NCBI GenBank assembly: GCA_050693155.1
Contig: JBOGWA010000020.1
Coordinates: 1 to 48,023, forward strand
Direction: 5' to 3'
Source of the DNA: JBOGWA01 sp050693155
GTDB taxonomy: Bacteria; Actinomycetota; UBA4738; CALAEC01
Length of the DNA: 48,023 bases
A model generated the notes under the pieces. The model made no database searches. It was not told the origin of the DNA and saw only the letters and a list, made by a program, of their open reading frames with translations. This document shows positions 32,985 through 41,571 of the stretch, piece after piece (the stretch's first letter is position 1; every line of letters starts with the position of its first letter). The translations under genes and the position numbers were made by a program.

Positions 32985-33179
32985 ATGCCGAAGCAGAAGA
33001 CGCACCGCGGAGCCGCGAAGCGTTTTCGCGTGACCCGAACCGGCAAGATCCTTCACCGAGGCGCGGGGCGGGGTCACAAGCTCCAGAAGAAGCGTTCGAG
33101 TACCAAACGGCGCTTGGCGCGGTCCAGCGTGGTCGGTCCCGAGCGGTCGACCGTGCTCCGGATGCTGGGGAGGCGATAG
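32985..33179 (+). CDS. rpmI: Ribosomal protein bL35
   Basis: This 64-residue, very basic 50S protein begins MPKQKTHRGAAKRFRVTRTG, the classical L35 N-terminus, and ends VLRMLGRR. It begins 2 bp after infC and is followed 3 bp later by rplT, the standard infC-rpmI-rplT operon. Confidence 0.96.
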   Translation: MPKQKTHRGAAKRFRVTRTGKILHRGAGRGHKLQKKRSSTKRRLARSSVVGPERSTVLRMLGRR

Positions 33180-33182
33180 GCG

Positions 33183-33539
33183 ATGCCGCGCGTCAAGCGG
33201 AGCGTCCACGGACGGAAGGGGCGCCGGGAGATCCTCAAGCAGGCCAAGGGATACGTGGGCGCGCGGTCGCGGCGGCTTCGCGTCGCCAAGGAACAGGTTC
33301 GCCACTCCGGCGTATACGCCTTTCGCGATCGCCGGGCGCGCAAGCGAGAGTTCCGGCGCCTTTGGATCACGAGAATCGGAGCAGCGGCTCGCGAGCAGGG
33401 GATGTCCTATTCGACCTTCATCCGTGGTTTGAAGCAGGCAGGCGTCGAGCTGGACCGGAAGGCGCTCGCGGACATCGCCGCCACCGACCCGAAGGCGTTC
33501 GCGGACTTGGCCGACGTCGCGAGAAAGACCTCCGCCTAG
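33183..33539 (+). CDS. rplT: Ribosomal protein bL20
   Basis: L20 is an early 23S-binding assembly protein. The 118-residue protein has MPRVKRSVHGRKGRREILKQ, the long basic helix with AKGYVGARSRRLRVAKEQV and the globular end FIRGLKQAGVELDRKALADIA. It can act as an autogenous repressor of this operon in other bacteria; no L20-type leader was recognised with confidence here. Confidence 0.97.
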   Translation: MPRVKRSVHGRKGRREILKQAKGYVGARSRRLRVAKEQVRHSGVYAFRDRRARKREFRRLWITRIGAAAREQGMSYSTFIRGLKQAGVELDRKALADIAATDPKAFADLADVARKTSA

Positions 33540-33553
33540 TCCCCGCCCTGCGG

Positions 33554-34993
33554 GTGATCACAAGCTCCAAGAACCGCCACGTTTCCCAGGCAGCGAAGCT
33601 CAAGAAGCGGGCGCTCCGCGAGCGTGAGCGCCGGTTCCTCGTCGAGGGGGTCCGGGCGACACGGGAGGCGCTCGCGGCCGGCGCGCTCGAGGAACTCTTT
33701 GTCGTGTCGAACGACGACGCAGAACTCGAAGAGCTCGCGGGACGTGCAGAGGAAAAGGGGATCTTGGTCCTTCGCGTCTCGGAGAGGGTGGCCTCTCATC
33801 TGACCTCGGCCGTCACCCCGCAGGGAATCGTCGGCGTCGCAGGATTCGTCGATGTCGAGCTCTCCGAAGTCCCGCGCCCCGTCGGCCTCGCTCCGGTGCT
33901 CTGCTCCGTTCGGGACCCGGGCAACGCGGGGACGATACTCAGGTCGGCGGAAGCAGCCGGAGCCGATGCCGTCTTCTTCAGCGAGTCGTCGGTCGACGTC
34001 TACAACGCCAAAACGGTGCGTGCGTCCGCCGGATCGCTGTTCCACGTTCCCGTCGTTCGCCGGGTCACGGTGGCGGAGATCGTCGAGACCCTTCGGGCCG
34101 ACGGAGTTCAGATTCTCGCAGCGACGGCCTCGGGGGAGGCCAGCGTCTACGACGTCGACCTCGCCCCCCCAACCGCGTTTCTGCTGGGAAACGAGGCCTG
34201 GGGCCTGCCGCCCGACCTGATCGGGCTTGCCGATGGCACGGTTCGGGTGCCAATCCGCGGATCCGCGGAATCTTTGAACCTCGCTGCGGCCGGCGCCCTG
34301 CTGCTCTTCGAAGCGTCTCGGCAGCGGGCGGGAGGTGGCCACGGCGATGGGGGATCGCTCGCGGAGCAGCTTGCGGCGGCAACCCACGATCTTCGATCCC
34401 CGCTTGCCGGGCTCACGGGGTTTTCCGGAACCCTCGTGACGCGGTGGAACGATCTCGACGACACGACCCGTCAAGAGTTGATCGGGGCGATGACGTTGGA
34501 GGCGGAACGTGCCGCCGCCCTTGTTCGTCTGCTTGTTGATGCCGCGAAGCTGGAGTCCGGTCGGCTCGAGGCATCGGTGGAGAACCTCGAGCTGCAAGAG
34601 ATCGCCGAACGAACTGCGAAGGTCATGGGCCACAGCCCCGACGCGCCTCCGGTCGAGATCGCCGGCGTCGCGCGGGCGCTCGCCGATCCGGATCGCCTGC
34701 GATCGGTCCTGGCGATCCTTATTGACGGCGCGGCCCGATGGGGGGAGCGTGGCGCCGTTCACGTGAGCTTCGTGGCCGGCACAGGGGAGAGTCGGATCTC
34801 CATCGAGCGTGACGGCTGTGTGTTGACCCCCGAGGAAGCCGCGGTCCTGCTCGAGGGGCCGGCCCGCGGAGGACGGATCGAGCCGTATCTCGCTCGGCTC
34901 GCGGTCGAGGCGCAGGGCGGACACCTTTCGTTCGAATCCGGTGGCCTCGTGCGATTTACGCTGAGTCTTCCCTCCGCCAAACTCATTCGCTGA
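33554..34993 (+). CDS. SpoU/TrmH RNA methyltransferase fused to a histidine-kinase-like module
   Basis: The first 255 residues are a complete SpoU-class 2'-O-ribose methyltransferase: an N-terminal substrate-binding part (RERERRFLVEGVRATREAL), motif 1 RDPGNAGTILR (120-130), motif 2 GNEAWGLP (212-219) and motif 3 ESLNLAAAGALLLFE (239-253). After a Gly-rich linker (259-267) comes a HisKA-like helical hairpin with an H-box THDLRSPLAGLTGF (His 278) and then a degenerate HATPase region: the N-box is SVLAILIDGAARW, lacking the ATP-binding asparagine, and the D-box is not recognisable. There is no internal start near the junction, so the fusion seems real. Its place after rplT is standard for the methyltransferase, which probably acts on 23S rRNA. 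The kinase part may be a dimer or sensing module rather than an active kinase. Confidence 0.85.
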   Translation: MITSSKNRHVSQAAKLKKRALRERERRFLVEGVRATREALAAGALEELFVVSNDDAELEELAGRAEEKGILVLRVSERVASHLTSAVTPQGIVGVAGFVDVELSEVPRPVGLAPVLCSVRDPGNAGTILRSAEAAGADAVFFSESSVDVYNAKTVRASAGSLFHVPVVRRVTVAEIVETLRADGVQILAATASGEASVYDVDLAPPTAFLLGNEAWGLPPDLIGLADGTVRVPIRGSAESLNLAAAGALLLFEASRQRAGGGHGDGGSLAEQLAAATHDLRSPLAGLTGFSGTLVTRWNDLDDTTRQELIGAMTLEAERAAALVRLLVDAAKLESGRLEASVENLELQEIAERTAKVMGHSPDAPPVEIAGVARALADPDRLRSVLAILIDGAARWGERGAVHVSFVAGTGESRISIERDGCVLTPEEAAVLLEGPARGGRIEPYLARLAVEAQGGHLSFESGGLVRFTLSLPSAKLIR

Positions 34994-35429
34994 GTTCCTC
35001 GATCAGATTGCGGAGGGCGTCCGCATCTCGCCGAAAGGTGCGGCGAATCGCGGGTGAGGCGAGCCACATCCCCACGGCGCCGAGGAGACCCCACGGCGGG
35101 ACGAGTTCTTCGCGCCAGAACAGGTGCGTGCCTTCCTCAGTGGGGCTGAGCTCCATGTAGCCGGTTCCCCGAACCCAGCCGAAGTGCTCCATCTCGAGGA
35201 TGACGGGGGGCTCCCAGTGCGACACCCGGATCAGGTCGCGGGTCGTGATGCCTACGATCCGGACTGTCGCCTCGGCCTCGACCCCAACGCCTGCACGGTG
35301 GGCGGAAACGACGCGAAAGTCGCGAGCCTCGCCCATCCACTGGCCGAGGCGCTCCCAGTTCACGAGATACGGCCACACGATCTCCGGCGATCGCGCGATG
35401 TCGACCCGTGTCACGAAGATCGAGCTCAT
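34983..35429 (-). CDS. SRPBCC-family protein
   Basis: This 148-residue protein has the START/polyketide-cyclase fold signature: RVDIARSPEIVWPYLVNWERLGQWMG at the N-terminus, a central sheet (GVGVEAEATVRIVG, HFGWVRGTGYMEL) and a long C-terminal helix (RRDADALRNLIEEL). Such proteins bind hydrophobic ligands; the substrate is unknown. The 3' end overlaps the methyltransferase-fusion gene by 11 bp, convergently. The ATG at 35429 faces pheS with 43 bp between the two starts. Confidence 0.75.
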   Translation of the reverse strand: MSSIFVTRVDIARSPEIVWPYLVNWERLGQWMGEARDFRVVSAHRAGVGVEAEATVRIVGITTRDLIRVSHWEPPVILEMEHFGWVRGTGYMELSPTEEGTHLFWREELVPPWGLLGAVGMWLASPAIRRTFRRDADALRNLIEELSE

Positions 35430-35457
35430 GAGTCTGCGGGGCTTCCCGAGCGCAAAC

Positions 35458-35463
35458 TACACT
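35458..35463 (+). promoter_or_regulatory. -10 box of pheS-pheT (leaderless)
   Basis: TACACT ends 9 nt before the pheS ATG, which has no ribosome site. The same 9-nt spacing is seen before metK and argF. A convincing -35 is not visible. Confidence 0.5.
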
Positions 35464-35472
35464 GCCCCGGAC

Positions 35473-36528
35473 ATGAACGCGGGGGAGGCGAACCGGATCC
35501 TCGAGGAGGAGCGAGACCGGGGACTGAGGCTAATCGAGGGCGCGGGATCGTTGGACGAGCTCCGGGAAGCCGAGGTCGCGGTGCTCGGCCGGAAGGCGCC
35601 GCTTGCGCAGGTGCAGCGTTCGCTCGGCGAGATTCCGGAGGCGGAGCGTCCCGCCGTCGGGAAGCTCGCCAACGCGGTCATCGAAGCTCTTCGCTCCTCG
35701 GTTGCCAGGCGCACGGCGGACCTCAAACGTGAGGCGGAGCAGGCGAGCCTCGAGGTGGGGAGGATCGATCTCACTCTCCCCGGACGACGGCCCCCGGCGG
35801 GAGCCCTCCATCCCTTGACGCAGACGGAGCGCAGGATCATCGACATCTTCGTCTCCCTCGGGTATCGGGTGAGCGAGGGTCCGGAAGCCGAGACCGATTG
35901 GTACAACTTCGAGGCTCTCAACATCCCCCCGGATCATCCGGCGCGAACGATGCAGGACACCCTGTACCTCGACGTGCCGGGTCGATCGGATCTCTTGCTC
36001 CGAACCCATACGAGTCCCGGACAGATCCGGACGATGGAGGCGCTGGCGCCACCGATCTACGTGGTGGTCCCCGGTCGCTGTTATCGGCGCGACGTTCCGG
36101 ATCCGACGCACTCTCCGATCTTCCACCAGGTCGAGGGTCTTGCGGTCGACGAGGACCTCTCACTCGCCGACATGAAGGGAACCCTTGAACAGTTCGCCCG
36201 AGCGATGTTCGGCGAAGAAGAGCGCGTCCGCCTGCGCCCCTCGTTCTTCCCCTTCGTCGAGCCCGGCGCCGAGGTCGACGTGTCGTGCTTCATCTGCGGC
36301 GGCGTGGGGTGCCGCGTGTGTGGCAACGGCTGGATCGAGATCCTGGGAGCGGGGATGGTGCATCCGGCGGTCTTCGAGGCCGTCGGGATCGACCCGGAAC
36401 GCTATTCAGGGTTCGCATTCGGCATGGGCGTCGAACGAATTGCGATGCTCGGGCACGGCGTCCCCGACATTCGCCTGTTCTACGAAGGAGATCTCCGGTT
36501 CCTCGAGCAGTTCGCTTCGGCGGGGTGA
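35473..36528 (+). CDS. pheS: Phenylalanine-tRNA ligase alpha subunit
   Basis: PheS is the catalytic half of the (alpha-beta)2 enzyme. The 351-residue protein has an N-terminal coiled coil for tRNA (about 1-85) and the class II core: motif 1 in LTQTERRIIDIFVSLGYRV, TRTMQDT-like ARTMQDTLYL, motif 2 PGRCYRRDVPDPTHSPIFHQVEG and motif 3 GFAFGMGVERIAML. A Cys cluster CFICGGVGCRVCG lies before motif 3. ATG 35473 was chosen over ATG 35428 because the -10 box lies between them. pheT follows 4 bp later. Confidence 0.95.
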   Translation: MNAGEANRILEEERDRGLRLIEGAGSLDELREAEVAVLGRKAPLAQVQRSLGEIPEAERPAVGKLANAVIEALRSSVARRTADLKREAEQASLEVGRIDLTLPGRRPPAGALHPLTQTERRIIDIFVSLGYRVSEGPEAETDWYNFEALNIPPDHPARTMQDTLYLDVPGRSDLLLRTHTSPGQIRTMEALAPPIYVVVPGRCYRRDVPDPTHSPIFHQVEGLAVDEDLSLADMKGTLEQFARAMFGEEERVRLRPSFFPFVEPGAEVDVSCFICGGVGCRVCGNGWIEILGAGMVHPAVFEAVGIDPERYSGFAFGMGVERIAMLGHGVPDIRLFYEGDLRFLEQFASAG

Positions 36529-36532
36529 AGCC

Positions 36533-38911
36533 GTGAGAGTACCCGTTTCCTGGCTCCGGGAGTTCTGTGCGACCTTGCTGAGCCCCGAGGAGCTTGCCGA
36601 CCGCCTCACGCTTCAGGGGGTCGAGGTGGAAGCCATCCTGCGCCCGTGGGAGAAGCTGGCGGGCGTGTCGATCGCGCGGGTGCTCGATGTGCGCGACCAC
36701 CCGAAGGCCGACCGTCTGTGCCTATCGACGATCGACGCGGGCGCGGGGGAGCGGCAGGTCGTCGTCGGCGTTCGCAACATGACCCCGGGCGACCTCGTTG
36801 CCTATGCCGCGCCCGGGGCGACGGTTCCCGGCGTGGAGGGGGTCCTCGAGCGCCGGGAGATCCGCGGCGTGATTTCGGACGGCATGATCTGCTCGGCGAA
36901 GGAGCTCGGCATCTCCCACGATCATTCAGGGATCCTCGTTCTCCCGGACGGCGCCGACCCGGGCCAAGACCTGAAAGCGCACCTCGGTCTCGATGACGCC
37001 GTGCTCGACGTCCAGGTGTTCCCGAACCGGCCGGACCTCTTCTCGGTCGTCGGGGTCGCGCGGGAGCTGGCGGCGGCGACGGGCGAGGAGTTCCGCATGG
37101 TGGAGCCCAACCTCGATGAGCTCGAGGAGAAGGCGACCGACGCGGCCGCAGTGGACGTGCGCGATCGAGCAGGATGCCCACGATTCGTGATCCGGGTGAT
37201 TCGCGGCGTGAAGCTAGGAGCCTCCCCGCTCCAAGCGCAGATCCGCCTCTCGGCGTCGGGCATGCGGCCGCTCGCGAACGTCGTCGACGCGACGAACTAC
37301 GTGATGCTTGAGACCGGGCAACCACTGCACGCGTTCGATCTCGAACGGGTGGCCGGTGGCCGACTCATCGTGCGACGAGCGGACGAGGGGGAGGTGCTCG
37401 TCACCCTGGATGGAGAGAAGCGGACCTTCGCTCCGGGGGACCTGCTCGTGACAGACGATACGGGGGCTCTCGGTGTTGCGGGAGTGATCGGCGGACAGCA
37501 GTCGGAGGTTTCGGAGGTCACAACCAACGTGCTGCTCGAGTGCGCGAGCTGGGAGCCGGTCTCGATCCTGAGGACGGCCCGCCGCCTCGGCCTCAGAACG
37601 GAGGCCTCTATCCGGTTCGAGCGTGGCGTCGATCCGGAAGCACCACCCGCCGCAGCGGCACAGTGCGCCGGCCTGATCGCCGCCTGGTCGGGAGGCGGCG
37701 TGCTCGCTGGGGCGATCGATGTGGGGGGCGCGCCGGACCGGCGGAAGGTCGCCTTCCGTCCGGCTCGAGCGTCCCGGCTCCTCGGCCTGGAGGTCTCGGC
37801 CGGCGAGGCGGTCGCGGCGTTCGAGCGCCTTCGGATTCCGGCGAAGCGGTCGAAGAACGCCGTGACGGTCGAGGTCCCCGGCTACCGCGTGGATCTGGAG
37901 CGAGAGGCGGACCTGGTGGAGGAGGTTGCCAGAGTCGGCGGCTACGAACGCATCCCGTCCACGCTTCCGGGGATCCGTCAGGCAGGTGGGCTCTCACGCG
38001 ATCAGCGACTCGGTCGCCGCCTTCGCGACGTGCTGGTCCGTGCGGGCCTTGTCGAGGCGTGGACGAGTTCGTTCGCGCCGGCGAGCGATCCGGGACTCTT
38101 CGAGGACGGGCGGGCGCGACCGATCCGGATCGCGAATCCGGTCGCCGACGACGAGGCCTTCCTTCGAACGAGCCTGCTCCCCGGACTCATGCGGACCGCG
38201 CGGCGGAACGTCGCTCATCGGAGGCTTTCGGTTCGGCTCTTTGAGGTCGGCGCCATCTTCCATGCCGACGAGCCGATGACCGAGAGCGAGCACGTCGCGG
38301 TCGTCCTGACTGGCGCTGCGGAGGAGGAGTGGCCGCGGGAGGAGCGGGAGCTCGACGTGCTCGATGCGAAGGGCGTGCTCGACCATCTGCTCCGTTCGCT
38401 CGGCGTTTCGGAGTGGATCCTCGAGCCACCAGCGGGACGTCCGTTTCACCCCTCGCGCTCGGCGGGAGTTCTGGTCGGCGGCAAGCGGATCGGGGAGGTT
38501 GGCGAGATGCATCCAGCGGCCCTGGAACCGTTCGACCTCACCGGGCCGGTGGCTGCCCTCGAGCTCCTGGTCCGACCGCTCATCGAGAACTCGCCGGGAG
38601 TTCTCTCGTTTCAGGAGATCTCGCGCTTCCCGCCGGTCCATCGAGATCTGGCGTTTCTCGTGGGCGAGGATGTCCGCGCGGACGAGGTCCGACTGGCGCT
38701 CGTCGAAGCCGGGGGGCCGCTGCTTGACCGGGTGCTCCTGTTCGACGTCTTCGAAGGAGGGCCCCTCCCCGAGGGCAAACGGAGTTTGGCGTTCTCTCTG
38801 GATTTCCGAGCGCTCGATCGAACCCTGACGGACGAGGAGGTCGAAGGGATCGTCCGGGAGATCAGCGAACGTCTGGCCGCGGGCTTCGGCGCGGAACTCC
38901 GCGCTGGATAG
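36533..38911 (+). CDS. pheT: Phenylalanine-tRNA ligase beta subunit
   Basis: The 792-residue subunit has the usual domains: an N-terminal part VPVSWLREFC, an EMAP-like tRNA-binding domain (VLDVRDHPKADRLCLSTIDA), the B3/B4 editing domain with VDATNYVMLETGQPLHAFD, B5, the catalytic-like module, and the C-terminal FDX-ACB domain (SRFPPVHRDLAFLV to the end). GTG 36533 follows pheS by 4 bp. Its stop TAG is also the first half of the argF -10 box. Confidence 0.95.
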   Translation: MRVPVSWLREFCATLLSPEELADRLTLQGVEVEAILRPWEKLAGVSIARVLDVRDHPKADRLCLSTIDAGAGERQVVVGVRNMTPGDLVAYAAPGATVPGVEGVLERREIRGVISDGMICSAKELGISHDHSGILVLPDGADPGQDLKAHLGLDDAVLDVQVFPNRPDLFSVVGVARELAAATGEEFRMVEPNLDELEEKATDAAAVDVRDRAGCPRFVIRVIRGVKLGASPLQAQIRLSASGMRPLANVVDATNYVMLETGQPLHAFDLERVAGGRLIVRRADEGEVLVTLDGEKRTFAPGDLLVTDDTGALGVAGVIGGQQSEVSEVTTNVLLECASWEPVSILRTARRLGLRTEASIRFERGVDPEAPPAAAAQCAGLIAAWSGGGVLAGAIDVGGAPDRRKVAFRPARASRLLGLEVSAGEAVAAFERLRIPAKRSKNAVTVEVPGYRVDLEREADLVEEVARVGGYERIPSTLPGIRQAGGLSRDQRLGRRLRDVLVRAGLVEAWTSSFAPASDPGLFEDGRARPIRIANPVADDEAFLRTSLLPGLMRTARRNVAHRRLSVRLFEVGAIFHADEPMTESEHVAVVLTGAAEEEWPREERELDVLDAKGVLDHLLRSLGVSEWILEPPAGRPFHPSRSAGVLVGGKRIGEVGEMHPAALEPFDLTGPVAALELLVRPLIENSPGVLSFQEISRFPPVHRDLAFLVGEDVRADEVRLALVEAGGPLLDRVLLFDVFEGGPLPEGKRSLAFSLDFRALDRTLTDEEVEGIVREISERLAAGFGAELRAG

Positions 38912-38914
38912 ACT
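38909..38914 (+). promoter_or_regulatory. -10 box of argF (leaderless), overlapping the pheT stop
   Basis: TAGACT begins with the pheT stop codon and ends 9 nt before the argF ATG. No ribosome site precedes argF. No ARG-box-like operator could be recognised. Confidence 0.45.
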
Positions 38915-38923
38915 GGCCCTCGG

Positions 38924-39847
38924 ATGGGCGGCCGGGACTTCCTTTCGAGCGACGATCTGGAGCCGAGGGAGCTCGACCATCTTCTCGAACTCGCTGCCAA
39001 GGTGAAGCAATCGCCGATGGACTACGCGACTCGCCTGGAGGGCCGTTCGGTCGCGCTGATCTTCGAGAAGCCCTCGACGAGAACGCGGGTCTCGTTCGAC
39101 GCTGCCGTCGCGGCTCTTGGAGGTCACCCGGTCGTGCTGTCGTCGCAGGAGCTCCAATTGGGACGGGGTGAGACCATCGAGGACACCGGGCGGACGCTTT
39201 CCCTGTACGTGGACGGCATCGTCCTTCGCACCTTCGGCCAGGACCGAATCGAGACTCTCGCACGGGCTGCCTCGGTTCCCGTGGTGAACGCGCTTTCCGA
39301 CTTCGAGCACCCATGCCAGGTGCTCGCCGACTTTCTGACCCTTCGCGAGCACAAGGATGACCTTGCAGCTCTTACGCTGGCGTTCCTCGGCGACGGGAAC
39401 AACGTCGCGCACTCGCTGCTTCTCGGCGGGGCCAAGGTGGGGATGAAGGTTCGGGTCGCCACCCCGGCCGGCTACGAGCCGGTCCCGCAGGTCGTCCAGC
39501 GGGCCGAACGGATCGCGGCCGACACCGGGGGAGGGGTCGACATAACGAACGACGCGGCCGAGGCAGCGTCCGGCGCCGACGTCCTCTACACGGACGTCTG
39601 GGCGTCGATGGGCCAGGAGGCCGAACACGACGAACGGACCCTTGTGTTCGGTCCCTTTCAGCTGAACGCGGACGTCCTCTCCCGAGCGGCCGACGGCGCG
39701 GTGGTCATGCACTGCCTGCCCGCGCATCGAGGCGAGGAGATCACGGACGACGTGATCGACGGCCCGCAGTCCATCGTCTGGGACCAGGCGGAGAACCGGT
39801 TGCACACGCAAAAGGCGCTGCTGCTCATGCTCCTCGGCGCCGCCTAG
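38924..39847 (+). CDS. argF: Ornithine carbamoyltransferase
   Basis: ArgF makes citrulline from ornithine and carbamoyl phosphate. The 307-residue protein has FEKPSTRTRVSFD (carbamoyl-phosphate loop), HPCQVLADFLTLRE, FLGDGNNVAHSLL and the ornithine motif HCLPAHRGEEI. The FLGDGNN and HCLPAHR motifs separate it from the pyrB product at 10.3 kb. It is not with other arg genes here, which is unusual; polX begins 2 bp after its stop. Confidence 0.95.
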   Translation: MGGRDFLSSDDLEPRELDHLLELAAKVKQSPMDYATRLEGRSVALIFEKPSTRTRVSFDAAVAALGGHPVVLSSQELQLGRGETIEDTGRTLSLYVDGIVLRTFGQDRIETLARAASVPVVNALSDFEHPCQVLADFLTLREHKDDLAALTLAFLGDGNNVAHSLLLGGAKVGMKVRVATPAGYEPVPQVVQRAERIAADTGGGVDITNDAAEAASGADVLYTDVWASMGQEAEHDERTLVFGPFQLNADVLSRAADGAVVMHCLPAHRGEEITDDVIDGPQSIVWDQAENRLHTQKALLLMLLGAA

Positions 39848-39849
39848 CC

Positions 39850-41571
39850 GTGGCCCGCCCGAACGACGAGGTCGCCGAGCTTCTCGAGGAGTACTCCGAC
39901 CTCATTTCGATCACCGCCGGCGACGCGTTCAAGGCACGGGCCTACGAGAAGGCGGCTCGGTCCGTCGGCGGATATCACGCCGATATCTCGACGCTCGACC
40001 TGAAAGGGGTTCTCGAGATCGCGAACGTGGGCAAGTCGATCGCCGAGAAGATCCTCGAGTACTTCGAGACCGGAGCGATCCAGGCGCTGGAGGATCTTCG
40101 AGCGGACGTCCCCGCGGGCGTGCGCGCCCTCCTCGGCATTCCCACGCTCGGGCCGAAGAAGGCATTCCGGCTTCACGACGAGCTCGGCGTGACGACGCCT
40201 GAAGAGCTCCTCGACGCCCTCCACGAGCAGAAGATCCGCGACCTGAAAGGGTTCGGACCGAAGACCGAGGAGAACCTGCTCCGTGGGATCAGGATGATGC
40301 AGGAGTCCGGCGGCAGGGTGCAGCTGGGCGTGGCGATCGATCTCGCCGAAGAGATCCTGGGGCGTCTGAAGGAGCACAAGGCGGTCCGGCGCGCCGACTA
40401 CGCGGGCTCCCTCAGGCGAATGGTGGAGACGATCGGCGACATCGATCTTCTCGTCGCGTCCGACAAGCCCGAGGAGGTCATGGAGGCCTTCACCTCCATG
40501 CTCTATGTGAACCGGGTTCTCGCGAAGGGGGAGACGAAGTCCTCCGTGATTACGACGAAGGGGCTCCAGGTCGACCTTCGCGTCGTCGAACCGCAGGTCT
40601 GGGGCGCCGCGCTCCAATACTTCACCGGTTCGAAGGCCCACAACATCCGTACCCGCGAGATGGCCGTTCGGAAGGGCCTCAAGCTGTCGGAGTACGGGCT
40701 CTTCCGCGCGAAGAGCGGCAAGCTCATCGTCGCGGAGACCGAAGAGGAGGTCTACGAGCACCTTGGCCTTCTTTGGATTCCGCCGACGCTCCGAGAAGAT
40801 CGCGGGGAGATAGAGGCGACCCTGGAAGGGAACCTCCCGACGGTCGTCGAGGTCAAGGACATCCGCGGCGACCTCCACACGCACACGAACCTCACCGACG
40901 GTGTCGCGCCGCTCGAGAAGATGATCGAGGCCGCGCGCGCGAAGAAGTACGCGTACTACGCGGTCACCGACCACGCGGAGCTCCTCTACATGCAACGGAT
41001 GACCAAGCAGAAGGCGCTCGATCAGCGAAAGAAGATCCGCGCGCTCGAGAAGAAGGGCGGCATGGCGATCCTCCACGGGTCGGAGCTGAACATCCAGCCG
41101 GACGGCTCGGTCGACTGGGACGAGGAGTTCCTCTCCGGCTTCGACGTCTGCGTTGCCTCGGTGCACTCCCACCTGAACATGGCCAAGGACGAGATGACGA
41201 GGCGGATCGTCAAGGCGATGGAGAATCCCAACGTCCACGTCATCGGACATCCGACCGCGCGTCTTCTCGGGCGCCGCGATCCGATCGAGTTCGACCTCGA
41301 TGAGGTCTTCCAGGCCGCGGCGAGAACGGGGACTGCTCTGGAAGTGAACGCGTTCCCCGACCGGCTCGATCTGAAAGACGAACACCTTCTCTGGGCGAAG
41401 AAGCATGGCGTGAAGTTCGCGATCTCCACCGACTCCCATGCCCCGGGGCACCTCGACAACCTGCGTTTCGGCATCGCGACCGCGCAGCGGGGCTGGGTCG
41501 AGAAGGCGGAGGTCATCAACAGCTACCCGCTCACGAAGCTCAGGAAGTTCCTCGAGAAGACGCAGGTATGA
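39850..41571 (+). CDS. polX: DNA polymerase X family with PHP domain
   Basis: Bacterial PolX fills short gaps during base excision repair and its PHP domain gives 3'-5' exonuclease and AP-endonuclease activity. The 573-residue protein has an 8-kDa lyase-like domain (AFKARAYEKAARSVGGY), helix-hairpin-helix repeats (IANVGKSIAEKI, IPTLGPKKAFRLHDEL), the nucleotidyltransferase site GSLRRMVETIGDIDLLV with a further Asp in VDLRVV, and the PHP domain (GDLHTHTNLTDG, VTDHAELL, ASVHSHL, IGHPTARLL, STDSHAPGHL). It starts with GTG and ends with ATGA shared with mpg, a glycosylase of the same repair pathway. Confidence 0.95.
   Translation: MARPNDEVAELLEEYSDLISITAGDAFKARAYEKAARSVGGYHADISTLDLKGVLEIANVGKSIAEKILEYFETGAIQALEDLRADVPAGVRALLGIPTLGPKKAFRLHDELGVTTPEELLDALHEQKIRDLKGFGPKTEENLLRGIRMMQESGGRVQLGVAIDLAEEILGRLKEHKAVRRADYAGSLRRMVETIGDIDLLVASDKPEEVMEAFTSMLYVNRVLAKGETKSSVITTKGLQVDLRVVEPQVWGAALQYFTGSKAHNIRTREMAVRKGLKLSEYGLFRAKSGKLIVAETEEEVYEHLGLLWIPPTLREDRGEIEATLEGNLPTVVEVKDIRGDLHTHTNLTDGVAPLEKMIEAARAKKYAYYAVTDHAELLYMQRMTKQKALDQRKKIRALEKKGGMAILHGSELNIQPDGSVDWDEEFLSGFDVCVASVHSHLNMAKDEMTRRIVKAMENPNVHVIGHPTARLLGRRDPIEFDLDEVFQAAARTGTALEVNAFPDRLDLKDEHLLWAKKHGVKFAISTDSHAPGHLDNLRFGIATAQRGWVEKAEVINSYPLTKLRKFLEKTQV

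Noticed and set aside
35428..35472. Earlier ATG for pheS at 35428
   Set aside because: It would add 15 residues that fit no PheS family and would lie upstream of the TACACT -10 box.
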